DNA of 42,814 nt from JBDHUJ01 sp039809105 (GTDB taxonomy: Bacteria; Patescibacteriota; Saccharimonadia; Saccharimonadales; UBA4665): positions 1-42,814 of the forward strand of contig JBDHUJ010000011.1 of NCBI GenBank assembly GCA_039809105.1, in the 5' to 3' direction. The notes under the pieces are model-generated. The model saw only the letters and a list, made by a program, of their open reading frames with translations. It was not told where the DNA came from and ran no database searches. Position 1 is the first letter of the stretch; every line of letters starts with the position of its first letter. Below are positions 7,041 to 22,700 of this stretch, piece after piece. Made by a program: the position numbers and the translations under genes.

Positions 7041-7167
7041 GTCGTTTACCTTTTACCGTTTTCCGTTCACCATACATTTACCGTTGTCCATTTACCGTGG
7101 GGAACGTCCGCACGGTAAATGGTAACTGGGGAACGCATGGTGAACGGTGAATAGTAAACGGTGAACG
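7041..7167. repeat. Heptamer-armed palindromic repeat, copy B (inverted)
   Basis: Left arm heptamers are GTTTACC, TTTTACC, GTTTTCC, GTTCACC and similar. Right arm heptamers are GGTAAAT, GGTAACT, GGTGAAC, GGTGAAT, AGTAAAC and GGTGAAC. The core GAACGTCCGCAC and the phrase AACGCATGGTGAAC match copies A and C in reverse orientation. It begins 4 bp after the rpoC stop and may serve as the 3' hairpin of the rpoB-rpoC transcript. Confidence 0.8.
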
Positions 7168-7170
7168 AAT

Positions 7171-11036
<3,866 letters not shown>

Positions 11037-11037
<1 letters not shown>

Positions 11038-14000
11038 TATTTTGCCTCCTCTTCGTTAGTAGTTTCATCGTCGGTGGCGACCAGGACAGCGTCTGCGTCG
11101 TCACTCGTTTGGACAGTCAGGCCGTCTTCTTCCAGGAGGAATTCGTCGTCAACGACGTCTTCTTCGGACATGTCGATATCAGAAATAGCGGGAACCGGTA
11201 CGTCGACCGTAGCCGGATGCGTCGCTTCCTGATGGATGTTGCTAGCCAAGACTGCTTCGGCGTCAACGACAGCGTCACTGGCGACCAGGTCGACCTTCAG
11301 GCCGAGACCTTGCAGTTCCTTCACGAGCACGTTGAAGCTTTCCGGAACCTTCGGACCGACGATATCGGTCTTCTTGATGATGCTTTCGTATGCCTTTGAG
11401 CGGCCGTAGACGTCGTCGGACTTGATGGTGAGCATTTCCTGCAGCGTGTTGGCGGCGCCATACGCTTCCAGGGCCCAGACTTCCATTTCGCCGAAGCGCT
11501 GACCACCGTTTTGTGCCTTACCACCGAGCGGCTGTTGGGTAACCATGGTGTAGGGGCCGGTGCTGCGGGCGTGAATCTTGTCGGCGACCATGTGGTTGAG
11601 CTTAATCATGTACATAGAACCGACCGTGGTGCGCTCTTTGAACGCGTCACCAGTACGGCCGTCGTACAGCTGTTGCTTGCCGTCTTCCGGCAGTTCAGCC
11701 TTCTTGAGCAGCTCTTGGATTTTTTCGATGCCGACACCGTTGAATGACGGGCTGGCGACCTTCATGCCAAGCGCGCGGGCAGCCATGCCCAGGTGAGCTT
11801 CAAACAGCTGGCCGATGTTCATACGGCTCGGGACACCGAGTGGGTTCAGGACGATATCTACCGGAGTACCATCGGCCATGAACGGCATGTCTTCGACCGG
11901 CAGGATGCGGGCGATAACACCCTTGTTACCGTGGCGGCCACCCAGTTTGTCCCCGACCGATACTTTGCGCATCTGGGCGACGAAGACCTGAATCTGCATC
12001 AGCACACCGGCCTTCAGTTCGTGGCCGTTTTCGCGGCTGAAAATCTTTACGCCGACGACCTTACCATGCTTGCCGTTCGACATGCGCTGTGAGGTATCAC
12101 GAACTTCCTTGGCCTTTTCACCGAAGATAGCGCGTAGCAGGCGCTCTTCAGAGCTCAGTTCCTGTTCACCCTTCGGGGTAATCTTACCGACAAGGATGTC
12201 GCCCGGGTGTACTTCGGCACCGATACGGACAATGCCGTCGTCGTCGAGGTGACGCAAGGCGTCTTCGGAAACGTTCGGGATGTCGCGGGTGACGATTTCT
12301 GGCCCAAGCTTGGTTTCGCGGACTTCAATCATGTAGTCAACGATGTGCACAGAGGTAAGCGTGTCGTTTTCGACCAGCTTGCGGCTGATGATGATAGCGT
12401 CTTCAAAGTTGTAGCCGGCCCATGGCATGAACGCTACGATAAGGTCCTTACCGAGAGCCAATTCACCGCCCTGGACGGACATGCCTTCGATAAGTGTATC
12501 GCCGGTCTTGACCTTGTCGCCCGTGCTGACTACGACGCTCTGGTTTATGCTGGTACCTTCGTTCGAACGGACAAAGTGCTGTGGTTCGTAGGTAACGGTG
12601 CCTTCTTTGTACTTGACAGTCACGCCCTCACCGGTCGCCTTCAGGACTTCGCCATCTGCTTCGGCAACGATAATCTGACCGGTGTTGCGGGCAGCTGCGG
12701 CTTCGACGCCGGTACCGACAATCGGGCTTTCCGGCTTAATAAGCGGAACGGCCTGGCGCTGCTGGTTACTACCCATCAGTGCGCGGTAGACGTAGTCTTT
12801 TTCGATGAACGGAATCAGACCGGCGCTGGAGCCGATAATCTGGTTGCGGGCAGCATCCATGTGTGTCACGTCTTCGCGGTCAACTTCGCCGGACTTCAGG
12901 TTTATACGGGCGCTGACGCGTTCTTCGAGGATTTTGCCGTTCTTATCCAACTCCACACCAGCACCGGCGATAACGGCCTGTTCTTCGGCAGCGGCATCCA
13001 GGTACACAACCTCGTCGGTCACTTTACCCTTTTTGACCACACGGTACGGGGTTTCGATGAAGCCGTAGTCGTTCACGCGGGCAAAGTTAGCCAGGTTCAG
13101 CACCAAACCAACGTTCGCACCTTCTGGCGTTTCGACGGCGCAGATACGGCCGTAGTGAGTCGCGTGCGCGTCACGGACTTCGAAGCCGGCGCGTTCGCGG
13201 CTCAGACCACCGGGGCCCATGCTCGAGAGACGGCGCTTGTGGGCGAGCTCTGAAAGCGGGTTAATCTGGTCCATGAATTGCGACAGCTGACTGCTTGCGA
13301 AAAACTCGCGGACAGCGGCAACAACCGGGCGGGCGTTGATGAGCTGGCCCGGCTGCACGGTTTCAATCTCGGACATTGACATACGGTCCTGCGTGTTGCG
13401 CACCATACGTAGCAGGCCGATACGGAACTGTCGCTGGACCAGTTCACCGACCATTTTGATACGGCGGTTTGCGAGTGAGTCGATGTCATCGGCCGGCTCT
13501 TGTGTAATATTGAGGCGGATGAGCTCGGCAACAATGGCAACGAGGTCTTCGAGGCGCATAATCCGGTTCTCGGCAGTATTCGGTACATCCAGGTTCAGGC
13601 GCTTGTTCAGCTTGTAGCGGCCGACCCGGGAGAAATCGAACCGCTTAAAATTATAGAACATGTTTTCGAGCAGGCTGCGGGCGTTGTCGACCGTGGCCAG
13701 GTCGCCGGGGCGCAGACGGCGATAGACTTCGATAAGCGCCTCCGAGTGACCCTTGGTCGGGTCCTTTTCGAGCGTCGCTTCAATGTAGCTGCGCTTGGCT
13801 TGGTCGACGTGCTTGAAGGCTTCTTTCATGCTGGCGTCGGTCATGCCGAGTGCGCGGAGCAACGTGGTAACAGCAATCTTGCGCTTCCGGTCGATTTTGA
13901 CGTACAGCGCGCCACTAGCGGCGGTCTCGAACTCGAGCCATGCGCCACGGCCAGGAATGACCTTGGCACTGTAAAGGTTGTTAATACCGTGCTGTTCCGA

Positions 14001-14438
14001 GCTAAAGAACACGCCAGAGCTACGGATAAGCTGGCTCACCACCACGCGCTCTGCGCCGTTGATGATGAACGTACCGCGCTTGGTCATCCATGGGTAGTCA
14101 CCCAGGTAGATTTCCTGCTCTTTGACTTCGCCGGTGACTTTGTTGGTCAGTTCGACGTTGGCCTTCAGCGGCGCTTCGTAGCTGATGTTGTTTTCGCGGG
14201 CATCCGCCTCGCTGATTTTCGGTTCGTCGAAGTGGTAGTCTTTGAACCGGAGTGATAACTTGGTGTTCGTGTAGTCGTCGATTGGGCTGATTTCGGCTAG
14301 GAGTTCTCCCAGGCCTTCATCGACCAGCCATTGGAACGAACGGTTTTGGTGGTCTACGAGGTTCGGCAGATCGAAATTGTCGTCTGTCTGTGCAAAGTAA
14401 ACCCGCGTTGGTGCTGTGGTGCTGCTAGCTTTCGCCAT
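11037..14438 (-). CDS. rpoB: DNA-directed RNA polymerase subunit beta
   Basis: RNA polymerase beta, 1133 aa, a compact version without the large lineage inserts of proteobacteria. The rifampicin region reads SQLSQFMDQINPLSELAHKRRLSSMGPGG. Most sensitivity residues are kept (Q, D, H, R and the Ser at the position of E. coli S531), but the first Asn of the usual QNNPLSE is Ile and the Leu of ISALGPG is Met. The active-site part with KTGDTLIEG...MPWAGYNFEDAIIISRKL, the switch region GDKLGGRHGNKGVIARI and the C-terminal QRFGEMEVWALEAYGAA clamp are present. An extra acidic, low-complexity tail of about 70 residues ends the protein. The ATG at 14438 has AAGGGG about 12 nt upstream. It is cotranscribed and coupled with rpoC through TAATG. 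rplJ/rplL do not precede it; a GNAT gene does. Confidence 0.97.
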
Positions 14439-14463
14439 ACGTGCAAAAATCCCCTTCTTGGTT

Positions 14464-14587
14464 AGCTAGTGAACTAGTGAGCTGGTTCGCTAGTGTCTTT
14501 TAATCTGATACCTATCGGGCACCCCTGTCCCTAATGTATGCAGTTCGGGCATACCAGCTCACTAGCGTACTAGCTTACCAGCATACC
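14464..14587. repeat. Long inverted repeat of CTAGTGA-like heptamers in the rpoB leader
   Basis: The left arm is CTAGTGA-ACTAGTG-AGCTGGT and similar (14464-14495). The right arm is ACCAGCT-CACTAGC-GTACTAG-CTTACCA (14552-14580). The core between them is unrelated to copies A-C. The arms pair over most of their length, so the rpoBC leader RNA would carry a long hairpin ending about 25 nt before the rpoB start. Confidence 0.7.
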
Positions 14588-14698
14588 TTTTGGCATACTT
14601 TTTTCTTTGCTCCCGAAGAAAACTAAGCTGAGAATTTTGGTGCCTTACTGCTTGCGCGCATCGCAGCACGACCCAACTTATACTACTTCTTACATACT

Positions 14699-14727
14699 AT
14701 TCTACGCAGTGTTTTTTACTACGTCAA
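14699..14727 (-). promoter_or_regulatory. rpoB-rpoC promoter
   Basis: On the minus strand, TTGACG (14722-14727), exactly 17 bp, then TAGAAT (14699-14704). This is the best match in the 326-bp gap. The start near 14692 implies a leader of about 250 nt, which includes the heptamer palindrome at 14464-14587. No other gene lies in the gap. Confidence 0.7.
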
Positions 14728-14764
14728 CCACTTTCCTACAAAAAACTGTATTTTTTCTTACAGT

Positions 14765-15478
14765 TCACACTGTAATCCGAGTATGGTTCCGGGCGTTCTC
14801 AATCCCTGTTAGCGTCAACAAGCCTTCACGAACCTGGCCGGTGTTTGCGGTATAGCGCGCTAACTCCGTGCGGTATGAACCTCCAAAGGCTTTTTCATCT
14901 GGTGTGCTGTCTTGAAGCATAAAGCCAACGCCTTCGAGTATGGCACCTGCCTCTCGGAATTCAGGATACGTGTATGCAGAGGTAGGCTGCTCCGCCTCGC
15001 GGCGACACAATGCCTGCAAGCCGAGCACGTGTGCGATACCGCGCCCCTGGTGGTCGGGTCGGACGGCCGTATCCCATGTCCACGCCCACCGTCGGGCCGG
15101 CCAAAACATTTTGGCCGTCGTGGCCACCAGGCTTCGGCCCGAGGTCGCATTGTAATTAGTGGCGAAGCCGACGAGTTCATCGCCGTCAAGCGCCCGCACG
15201 ATAATCCCATCCTTGACTAGTTGCGGTCGCAGAAAACCTCTTGCCACCGCATGATTGGGATTCTTCCGAAACTCGGCGTACCGTTCGGTGTTATGGGGAT
15301 TCTCGGCATCCCAGTCGACATGGGCCTCGGCACGCCATACCTCAAGGTCCGGCGTCACAGCCGCGACTACTGCGTCACGATGGAGCTGATGAACGTCCTG
15401 CCATTCACCCATACTTAGTTTCTCGGGCCGGCCAACAAGAAAGTCTATATTTTCGGTGCGAATCTGAAGCTCTGCCAT
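14765..15478 (-). CDS. GNAT-family N-acetyltransferase
   Basis: Predicted acetyl-CoA-dependent acetyltransferase, 237 aa. The GNAT motif A is visible as WDTAVRPDHQGRGIAHVLG (the Q-x-x-G-x-A/G pyrophosphate loop, residues about 133-151). The preceding beta strands run DELVGFATNYN...AWTWD, and a C-terminal FREAGAILEGVGFML element is typical of the fold. The substrate cannot be told; similar proteins act on small molecules or on protein N termini. The ATG at 15478 is preceded by GGAGGT, so this gene is SD-led. The stop is TGA (14765-14767). It sits alone between clpP and the rpoBC promoter, on the same strand as both. Confidence 0.85.
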   Translation of the reverse strand: MAELQIRTENIDFLVGRPEKLSMGEWQDVHQLHRDAVVAAVTPDLEVWRAEAHVDWDAENPHNTERYAEFRKNPNHAVARGFLRPQLVKDGIIVRALDGDELVGFATNYNATSGRSLVATTAKMFWPARRWAWTWDTAVRPDHQGRGIAHVLGLQALCRREAEQPTSAYTYPEFREAGAILEGVGFMLQDSTPDEKAFGGSYRTELARYTANTGQVREGLLTLTGIENARNHTRITV

Positions 15479-15540
15479 ACGATACCTCCATACCTAAACA
15501 GTTACTGTTTATGATACGTGTCTGGGAACGATATGCAAGC

Positions 15541-16146
15541 TTAAGCAGCTTTTTGGGGGATGGTGATGTCGGAGATGATTTTGTCGACCAGACCGTATTT
15601 CTTAGCTTCGTCGGCGGTGAGCCATTTGTCGCGTTCCATGTCTTCGTGGATTTTCTCAATTTTCTGACCGGTGTTTTTAGCCATGATTTCGTTGAGTGTC
15701 TGCTTAATACGCAGATGCTCTTTGAGGTCGATTTCCATATCTGTCACCTTACCACGAGTACCGCTCGATGGTTGGTGAATCATGACCGTACTGTGAGGCA
15801 GTAGGAATCGCTTGCCTTTGGTACCGCTGCTGAGCAGAAATGCCGCAGCACTTGCTTGTACGCCGATACCCACGGTTTGGACGTCATTCGTCACATATTG
15901 CATGGTGTCGTAAATGGCAAGTGCGTCATAGACAACACCGCCCGGGCTGTTGATGTAGAAATAAATGTCTTTTTTGGGGTCTTCGGCCTGCAAGAACAGC
16001 AGCTGCGCGACGATGATGTTGGCGCTGGCTTCATTCACGTCGGTGCCAAGGAAGATAATCCGGTCCTTCAGCAGCCGGCTGTAAATATCATAAGCCCGCT
16101 CATAGCGGCCTTCGCTTTCAATAACGGTTGGGACTAGTACACTCAT
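15541..16146 (-). CDS. clpP: ATP-dependent Clp protease proteolytic subunit
   Basis: Serine peptidase that forms the double-heptamer chamber used with ClpX/ClpC, degrading unfolded and tagged proteins in the cytoplasm. It has 201 aa, the normal size. The catalytic triad is Ser99 (GVQASAAAFLL), His124 (TVMIHQP) and Asp173 (MERDKWL). The usual GQAASMGAFLL is relaxed to GVQASAAAFLL, but the nucleophile is kept. The oxyanion loop SPGG (67-70) is present. The start ATG at 16146 follows a leader of about 100 nt from a strong promoter embedded in a CIRCE operator (16257-16294). Heat-shock control by HrcA is therefore likely, rather than by CtsR. Confidence 0.96.
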   Translation of the reverse strand: MSVLVPTVIESEGRYERAYDIYSRLLKDRIIFLGTDVNEASANIIVAQLLFLQAEDPKKDIYFYINSPGGVVYDALAIYDTMQYVTNDVQTVGIGVQASAAAFLLSSGTKGKRFLLPHSTVMIHQPSSGTRGKVTDMEIDLKEHLRIKQTLNEIMAKNTGQKIEKIHEDMERDKWLTADEAKKYGLVDKIISDITIPQKAA

Positions 16147-16170
16147 ATCATCACCTCGCTTTCAGGGTCT

Positions 16171-16234
16171 CGTCATTCTAAGCGTACGTGAAGAATCTCT
16201 TCAGGACAGATACTTCGCGTTGCTCAGCATGACG
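16171..16234. repeat. Dispersed palindromic repeat in the clpP leader
   Basis: The ends CGTCAT and ATGACG are complementary, with inner arms GAAGAATCT / AGATACTTC. It resembles the TCATTC...GAATGA class of intergenic repeats seen at 6789-6867 and 26628-26654, though diverged. It lies in the 5' untranslated region of clpP. Confidence 0.6.
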
Positions 16235-16256
16235 CATGGTCAACGTTTGTACTTCC

Positions 16257-16285
16257 AGTATAAGAAATTAGCACTCTCCCGTCAA
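16257..16285 (-). promoter_or_regulatory. clpP promoter
   Basis: On the minus strand, TTGACG (16280-16285), 17 bp, TATACT (16257-16262). The -35 hexamer falls in the CIRCE loop, and the spacer contains one CIRCE half site. Confidence 0.88.
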
Positions 16286-16294
16286 GAGTGCTAA
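16268..16294. promoter_or_regulatory. CIRCE operator (HrcA binding site)
   Basis: A perfect consensus: TTAGCACTC (16268-16276), 9-bp spacer, GAGTGCTAA (16286-16294). The palindrome extends beyond CIRCE to 19-bp arms (16259-16277 and 16285-16303). HrcA binding here would block the -35 and spacer of the clpP promoter. hrcA itself is not in the window. Confidence 0.95.
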
Positions 16295-16326
16295 TTTCTT
16301 ATACCATAGACGCTACCCTAAGGTTC

Positions 16327-16713
16327 TTAGCCCTCCTTAAGGCTAATCTTGCTTGTCGTAAAAACAATTGTCATCGCTCCAATTTCCAACATAATCCGAA
16401 GCTTCTCTTCTTCTACCCCTAGAAGTGTCAGGCCATGAACATCTTCAAAGTTTCCTTCACCTTCGCTCTCAATTGCCATAGCTACTACGTCATGAGCCTC
16501 AAGAATCCATCTGCCTGATGGAGATGCTTTATGACGAGCGTCTGGCGCCTCAATAAAATTGAGCATTAACTTTCCACCCTCGTATCGAAACCTCATCAAG
16601 GTTAAATCGTGATATAGCGATACTAAATACTCTTTATTACGATATAACTCAAACCCATTTTCATTCAGTGGAAGTGCGTCAAAGCCATCAAAATATCTAT
16701 CCATGTGTTCCAT
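16327..16713 (-). CDS. Probable immunity protein for the Rhs toxin, 128 aa
   Basis: This small, clearly acidic protein (about 23 Asp/Glu against 13 Lys/Arg) is encoded 19 nt downstream of the Rhs gene, with its own good SD (AGGAG, 5 nt before the ATG). The sequence is mostly beta (KLMLNFIEAPDA, RWILEAHDVVAMAIE, GLTLLGVEEEKLRIMLEIGAMTIVFTTSKISL). It has no signal peptide or TM segment, as expected for a cytoplasmic immunity protein. The family is not recognised with certainty. The assignment rests on its position immediately 3' of an Rhs gene with a variable C-terminal domain, and on its charge, opposite to the basic toxin tip. A second in-frame Met lies at residue 4. CIRCE and the clpP promoter lie downstream. 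Confidence 0.65.
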   Translation of the reverse strand: MEHMDRYFDGFDALPLNENGFELYRNKEYLVSLYHDLTLMRFRYEGGKLMLNFIEAPDARHKASPSGRWILEAHDVVAMAIESEGEGNFEDVHGLTLLGVEEEKLRIMLEIGAMTIVFTTSKISLKEG

Positions 16714-16732
16714 AAGTACTCCTGACCATTGC

Positions 16733-19700
16733 TTACCTTCGAAGGTGACGATAAACCCTATACATATCCCTCCAGTTCATTCTAGTGGTCACTGTTTTAT
16801 TACCATAGCCTTTTAAGGCCCTTGATTCAACAGGCTGATAGAACTTATGGGGTGTGGGTATGCTTTTTTTGATACTTTTTTCAAAATGAGTTTTGCCAAC
16901 TAAATCATACGACCACTTGCCTGCCTTGCTGGCAATTTCAACTCGAGATTTTCCACCATTAAGACTTTTGGCTACCCACTTCCCTGCTCCCGCCAGCCCT
17001 GCTGAATTGCCACCGGCACCTATTCGGCCCAACACTCCACCTGCGGTCATACTGAATGCTAGCCCCCCTGCACTAAAATTCTTAGTTCCAGCATTTTGAG
17101 CAGCATACACAGCACCAGCGGCTACAGCACCTGCAGCGATACCGCACACTACGCTTGCGCCACATGCGACTGCGGCAGCTATACCACCTATCGTCGCAGT
17201 GACACTACCAACCTTTCGCCAGTTTATCGCATTACCATCAAGGTCAAATTCATTAACCGGATCCAAGGCATATACGTATGTATTGGCCGTTCCGCCCTGG
17301 ACCGCATCCACGCTAGCAAAACGCCCAAGTGCCGGCAAGTAGACTCGGGCACCCATCTGAACAGGCGTAAGGGTAAAGGCTGCTTCGGTAAGTTTCTCGT
17401 TACTACCGACGTAATTCATGGTGCCGTTTGCCGCGGTGTTGTTTGGCGTTGTTTGGCCGGTGATGGTTTCGCCGAATGGTCCGGTTTGGAATGTGCCGGT
17501 CAGGGTACCGGAAGCGTCAGTGGTAGCAAAGACGTCGCCGTGGATGTTCGGCAGACTGTAGACTTTGCCGGCGTTGCCTGTCTGCGAAGGACGGATGGTA
17601 AGCAGAACGTTGCCTGGCAGGCTCAGATACTTCTCCGAAACCGCACCTGTAGAAGTAAGCAGTGCATCAGGCGTATCGCCCGAGGCCGTGTACGCATAGC
17701 CGTTCGTCGTAGTCGTGCCATTGACGACTTGGCGCGTTAGCAGACGGCCTTGTACGTCACGTGTGTATGTGGTCTTTTTTGTGCCTTCAGTTATCGTTAA
17801 GTTGCGGTCGCTTGCGTCGTAGGTCAGTTTTGTAACCGTGCCAGAGCCAATCTGGGTCATATTGCCATGACTATCGTAAGTCGGGCTCTTGTACAGTGTG
17901 TTGCCACTGCCGATAATGCGGTCCGCCTGGTCGTAGCAGAAGGTAGTCGCGACACCGTTCACCGTTTGGCTCGTACGGTTGCTGTCTTTGCCGGCATTGA
18001 CGTTGTTGCCAGCCAGCGTACTGCATGAACTATCCGCAGTACCGTAGCCATAGGTGTAGCTCGTACCCGCGACCGTTGCCGCTACAAGCCGTCCGGCAGT
18101 GTCATAGCTGTAGCTCTTCGCTTGGCCGAGCTCGGTACCGCTTACTACGTCGCCGGTAGTCGCACGCACGACTTGGTCGGCGGCAATGGTAGTGTTCGGA
18201 TTACCCTGAGACGCGTCGATATATGGCAGCGTGACCAGAGCAGCCAGCGGGTCGGTAGCGGCAGATGGTGTCGCAATGGTGGCAGCCGCGCTACCAGCCG
18301 TGTTCCAGGCCTCGACTTTTACCTTGCCGTTTACGAGATTCGCAAACTGGCCCGTCGTACTACTTACCCCAGCGGCATCCGTGTATTTTTCGTAACCGGC
18401 CGTAGCATTGAGCGCCATAGGTTTATACGTTTCTGTTCTATCCCAAGTGCCATCACCGGTAAAGTCGTATGAAACACGCAACTGCGTCGCAACGCCACTC
18501 TTCGTACCCGCATCGAGGTTCAGCCCAAACTGAGTTGCCTTTGTAGCGTCGTAGGCCGCGTTCAGTCCTGTCAGTGTGAAGGTGGTTGCCGAATGAAGCG
18601 TATCGACATATGAACCGCCCGCCGCCGAGCTTACCGAAGCCGTTGCCGCGCCCTTGGTCAACACCTGCAGGTTACTACTACCTTTGGGAGCAATGGAACC
18701 ATTGTAAGTCGCACCGTTCAAGCGGCCAAGCGTGTCGCGAGTATAGGTCAGTTTTTGCTGGCCGGCAGCCGGATACGTTACCGAATCGATACGACTATAC
18801 GTGTCGTAGTTGATGTGCGCGTAGACGGTGCCGTCCAGCTTCTGGTCCGTCAGACGGTCGACGCCATCATATACGAAATCTTCGGTGCCAAGTACACTGA
18901 CACGTTGGCTCAGATGGCCTTTGGCGTCATAGGTGCTGGTCGTAATGTTACCCTTGGCATCGGTGTATTTGACATTGCGACCCAACAAGTCGGTCTCGAT
19001 GGTTATCGTACCGCTCGCGTCAGCGCTACTCGTAACAAGCGGGTTTCCACCGACACTGTAGTTGTTCGTAACCGTGCGGGCTGGAGCCCCGTTATAGGCA
19101 GGCACGGTGGTCGTCAGTACGCGCTCTCGGCTATCGTAGGTCGTGCACGTCCATGCATCGGTGTTGTAGCGGGTTGCTACAACTTTACCCGCATCGTCGT
19201 AGACCGTCTCGACAGTACGGCTGGTTTGCGTACCGGCGCCATCGGGGTCTGGCTCGGCCTTGAGCTTGAGCATACCACCTTGGCGGAAGCTTTGGGCGCT
19301 ATTACACGGATTTGTAATTACATCGGTAGCGCCGTAGTAGGTGTAATTCGTAGTCGCACCACCTGGGAGTGAGCTGCTAGTCTGGCGCAAATATGCCGTG
19401 CCGGGCGCTTCATACGTACTCGTGGCGGTCAGGTTAAGGTTTGTCGCATCTGTGCTCGCGCTCTGCACAAGGCCAAGCTCGGGGGTAGCACCGTAGTTAG
19501 TCTTATTCTGTACGGTTGCAGTCGCACCACCTGTCGTCGGCGCACCATACACAGTCTGAGATGTTTCGAGACTATAGTCTGGTACGAAGTACTGTGCGAC
19601 ATTTTGTGTCTCAGCTTGGCCTGGCGCCGTCATATAGATAGCGAAGTTCGCATTACCCGAGAGGTGGTAGTAGTCGATACTTACGCGATGTGGCGTATTT

Positions 19701-22700
19701 GCGGTTACATTATTGTACGTATATGTCGGGTGGTTGCGCTCTCCACCATCTTTCCAGTCGTCAATCACGACCGTGTCGTCGATACTCATACGGACACCGT
19801 TATCCGACCAGATGCGGATACCCCAGTTACCAGTAGCGGGCAGGACGAGCTTGCCGGTCAGGCGCATACCCCAGTTAGTAGTTTTGCCTGGTACGGGTGA
19901 GGTTGCTCCAAAGTTATTCGAAACTTGGCCCGCCGGACCTCCAATGTTAGTCGCGTGCAACAAAGGGGCGCCACTGAGGCTGGCACGGCTTGTCGTAATC
20001 GGCGTAGCCCCTGGGGTCCCAGTCGACCACTGAGCTCCCGCACTGTTGTAAATGACCAGGTTCCCGTCATTCTGGAGATTCAGGTACGACGATGGGCCGC
20101 CGCCAGTATTGCTATACCATACCGGTGTTCCGCCGTTGTAAAGCACAAGGTTGCCGTCGGTCTGCATTATGAGTGCCGTCGTAGCCTTGTTGGCTGTGTT
20201 AGTGCTCCACCGCTGACCCTCTGGCCCATACAGCACCACATTGCCGTCCGTCTGATGCGTTAGACGGAATTGGCCATCCGCAGAAACGAGGCTTTGTCCC
20301 GGATAGAGCGTCTGGTTATTAGCCAAGATATAGCTGGATGTAGGCAGTGATACGTTCATATACGATACGGCAGGGCCGGTGATGCCCTCGTCGTAGCCAG
20401 TAGTAGTGTGTGGCACCTGTGAGTCATACGCAGCCAAAGGCTTACGGTCCGTACCAAACCAAGCTGCCGGCGCCGGACCGTAGCTGTCAGTCGGCCGGTC
20501 CTCACTGTCATACAGCGTAGTCGATTTGAGACCGGTCGCATCGGTAGTGCTATAGAGCAGGTCCTTTATAGTATCCCATTGCTGGGAAGTCTGCTTGCCC
20601 GTCACATCCGTATCGCGTGTCGTCCTGAAGGTAGCGTCGTAGTCGACTCTACGAGTAAAGCCGTTCGGTTCTGAGTCACCCACGACATGGCTGCGGCTTG
20701 AACCTAGCATACCCGTGCCGCTTATGGCGTATCCGAGTAGCGATTCAGTCGTATAGCCTTCGCAGTTCGCCGTGTGGGAAACGAAGTGGTCGCCCGGCAA
20801 CGTACAGCGATATATCGGGACAGTGAGCCCGTCCGGCTGCGCGGCTCCATATACATAGCCAATCAGCCCGATTACATATTGTCCTTCGCAATTAGCGTCA
20901 GTCGAGATGAACTGGTCGGAGTTTACCCTACAGCTATAGAGCGCATACGTGCCGCTTGCCTGTTCCAGGAGTAAGGAAGCGGAAATGTGTGGCTCTGGCA
21001 CATAGCCAGCTGGCGCTGAGCCAGTCGTTACGAACCGGTCACCTATGGAAGGATTGATATATCGTACGAGCGGAGCGGCATATGGTACGTACTCGTACGT
21101 CTGTTGCTGTTGTGGAGCGGTAGCCGTAGCGGCAGGGGCCGTTACCCCCGTAGCACGGCCGAGGACGTCATAGGAAACTTTGGTAATAGTCGTGTCGTCC
21201 TTGGCCCGGACGCTTTGGGCGATGGCATCTTCGGCCAGGCTGTCACGGACACCGGTTATCATACCATTCGTATCGTATTGGTAGGAAGTCCGTTCATTGC
21301 CCGGCTTCACGACCAATGCCAGCTGTACACTATCGCCATTCTTAGCATAGAAGAAGCTGGTCGTCCTGCCATCGTTGGTCTGGACTGCGCATATATAGCC
21401 TGTCAGCAAGCCACTGCCGGGGTCGAGGTAGGAGCTGTCTGGCGTCGCCGCACATTTGTCCTTGCCGTCTGCCGAGTAGTAGATTTTGGCGTAGCGTCCG
21501 CCATCAACACCGTCGGTAATCTGGGTGATATGCGCCGGAGTGCCTTCGTAGGTGTATTTCAGTGCCGCCGGTTTGCGGTCATCAGTCGGGTCGGTAACCG
21601 AGGCAAGCGTACCATCGGCATTGAAGACGTACGTTCGACCGTCGGTATCGATAAGCGTATAGGTACCGTCTGCATTCTTGGTCAGCTGCCCGTCTTCATT
21701 TACCGGCGGCCGGTAGCCGCTGCCGGTCCATGAGTAGACGTGCGTATCACCGGTCGAGTCGCTCAGCGTAACCGTGCTTTCGTTGGCAGACAGATGGTCG
21801 TAGCTCAGGTCACCATCAGGGTCCACGCCAAGTTGCCAGCCGGACGGTAAGACTTGCGCGCTCGGGCTCAACCATTCGGTAGGGATTATCTGACCGGCAC
21901 CGCCATTCACCTTCACCAGCACGCTCAGTGTGGCAGGGCCACCGACGTCATAATAGTCGATTTGAATCGGATACGTCCCCGCATTGAAGTGAACCGTTGA
22001 GCCGTACTTTTCAGCGCAGCACCCATTCGTGTAATTATCTACGACCTTGGTGTTGCCAATGGTAATTTTGGAACCATCGTCAGCGTTTGTTCCGAATGTG
22101 TAGTCCCCGTCCGCGAGCGTAATATAGCCTGACCAGCGAGTCATGAAGTCTGCATTGGTATTCGGTACTGGACCTGCGGTGCCCCAGTTAAAGTTAAGCA
22201 CCGAATCAACGCGTCTCACTATCAGGGATTTGTTTGCTCCGTCGAGGTAGTAGCCTGCGTTATTTGCATAGTACGAGCCCGTTAACCCATGTGGTTGAGC
22301 CACCGAACGAGCACCCGTCTGCAGCCACTCTTGCGGCACTACTTGCTCTGCAACGGCGCCTTTCACATACAGCAATGCGTAAGCATTGCCCGTCCACTCT
22401 GTGTAATCAAGCTGAATCGGCACCACCTGCCCCGCGCTCAAAGTGACGCTTTTGGTAGTGTCATAGCATATGCCGCTGTAGCAACCTTGCGCATACAGCA
22501 ATTGGTTATTCACCGTGATATTCAAGCCATCATCGTTAGAGCCCCCAAAGTAGTACGTGCCCGCTTTCGGAGCGACGAAATAGCCTGTCCACCGCGCCGA
22601 GAAATTGTCGGTACTCACTACGTCTGCCGAAGGTGACCCAAGTACCCAGTTGAAGTTCACATTCTTATCGACACGAGTTACGACTGGGCTTCCACTCTGA

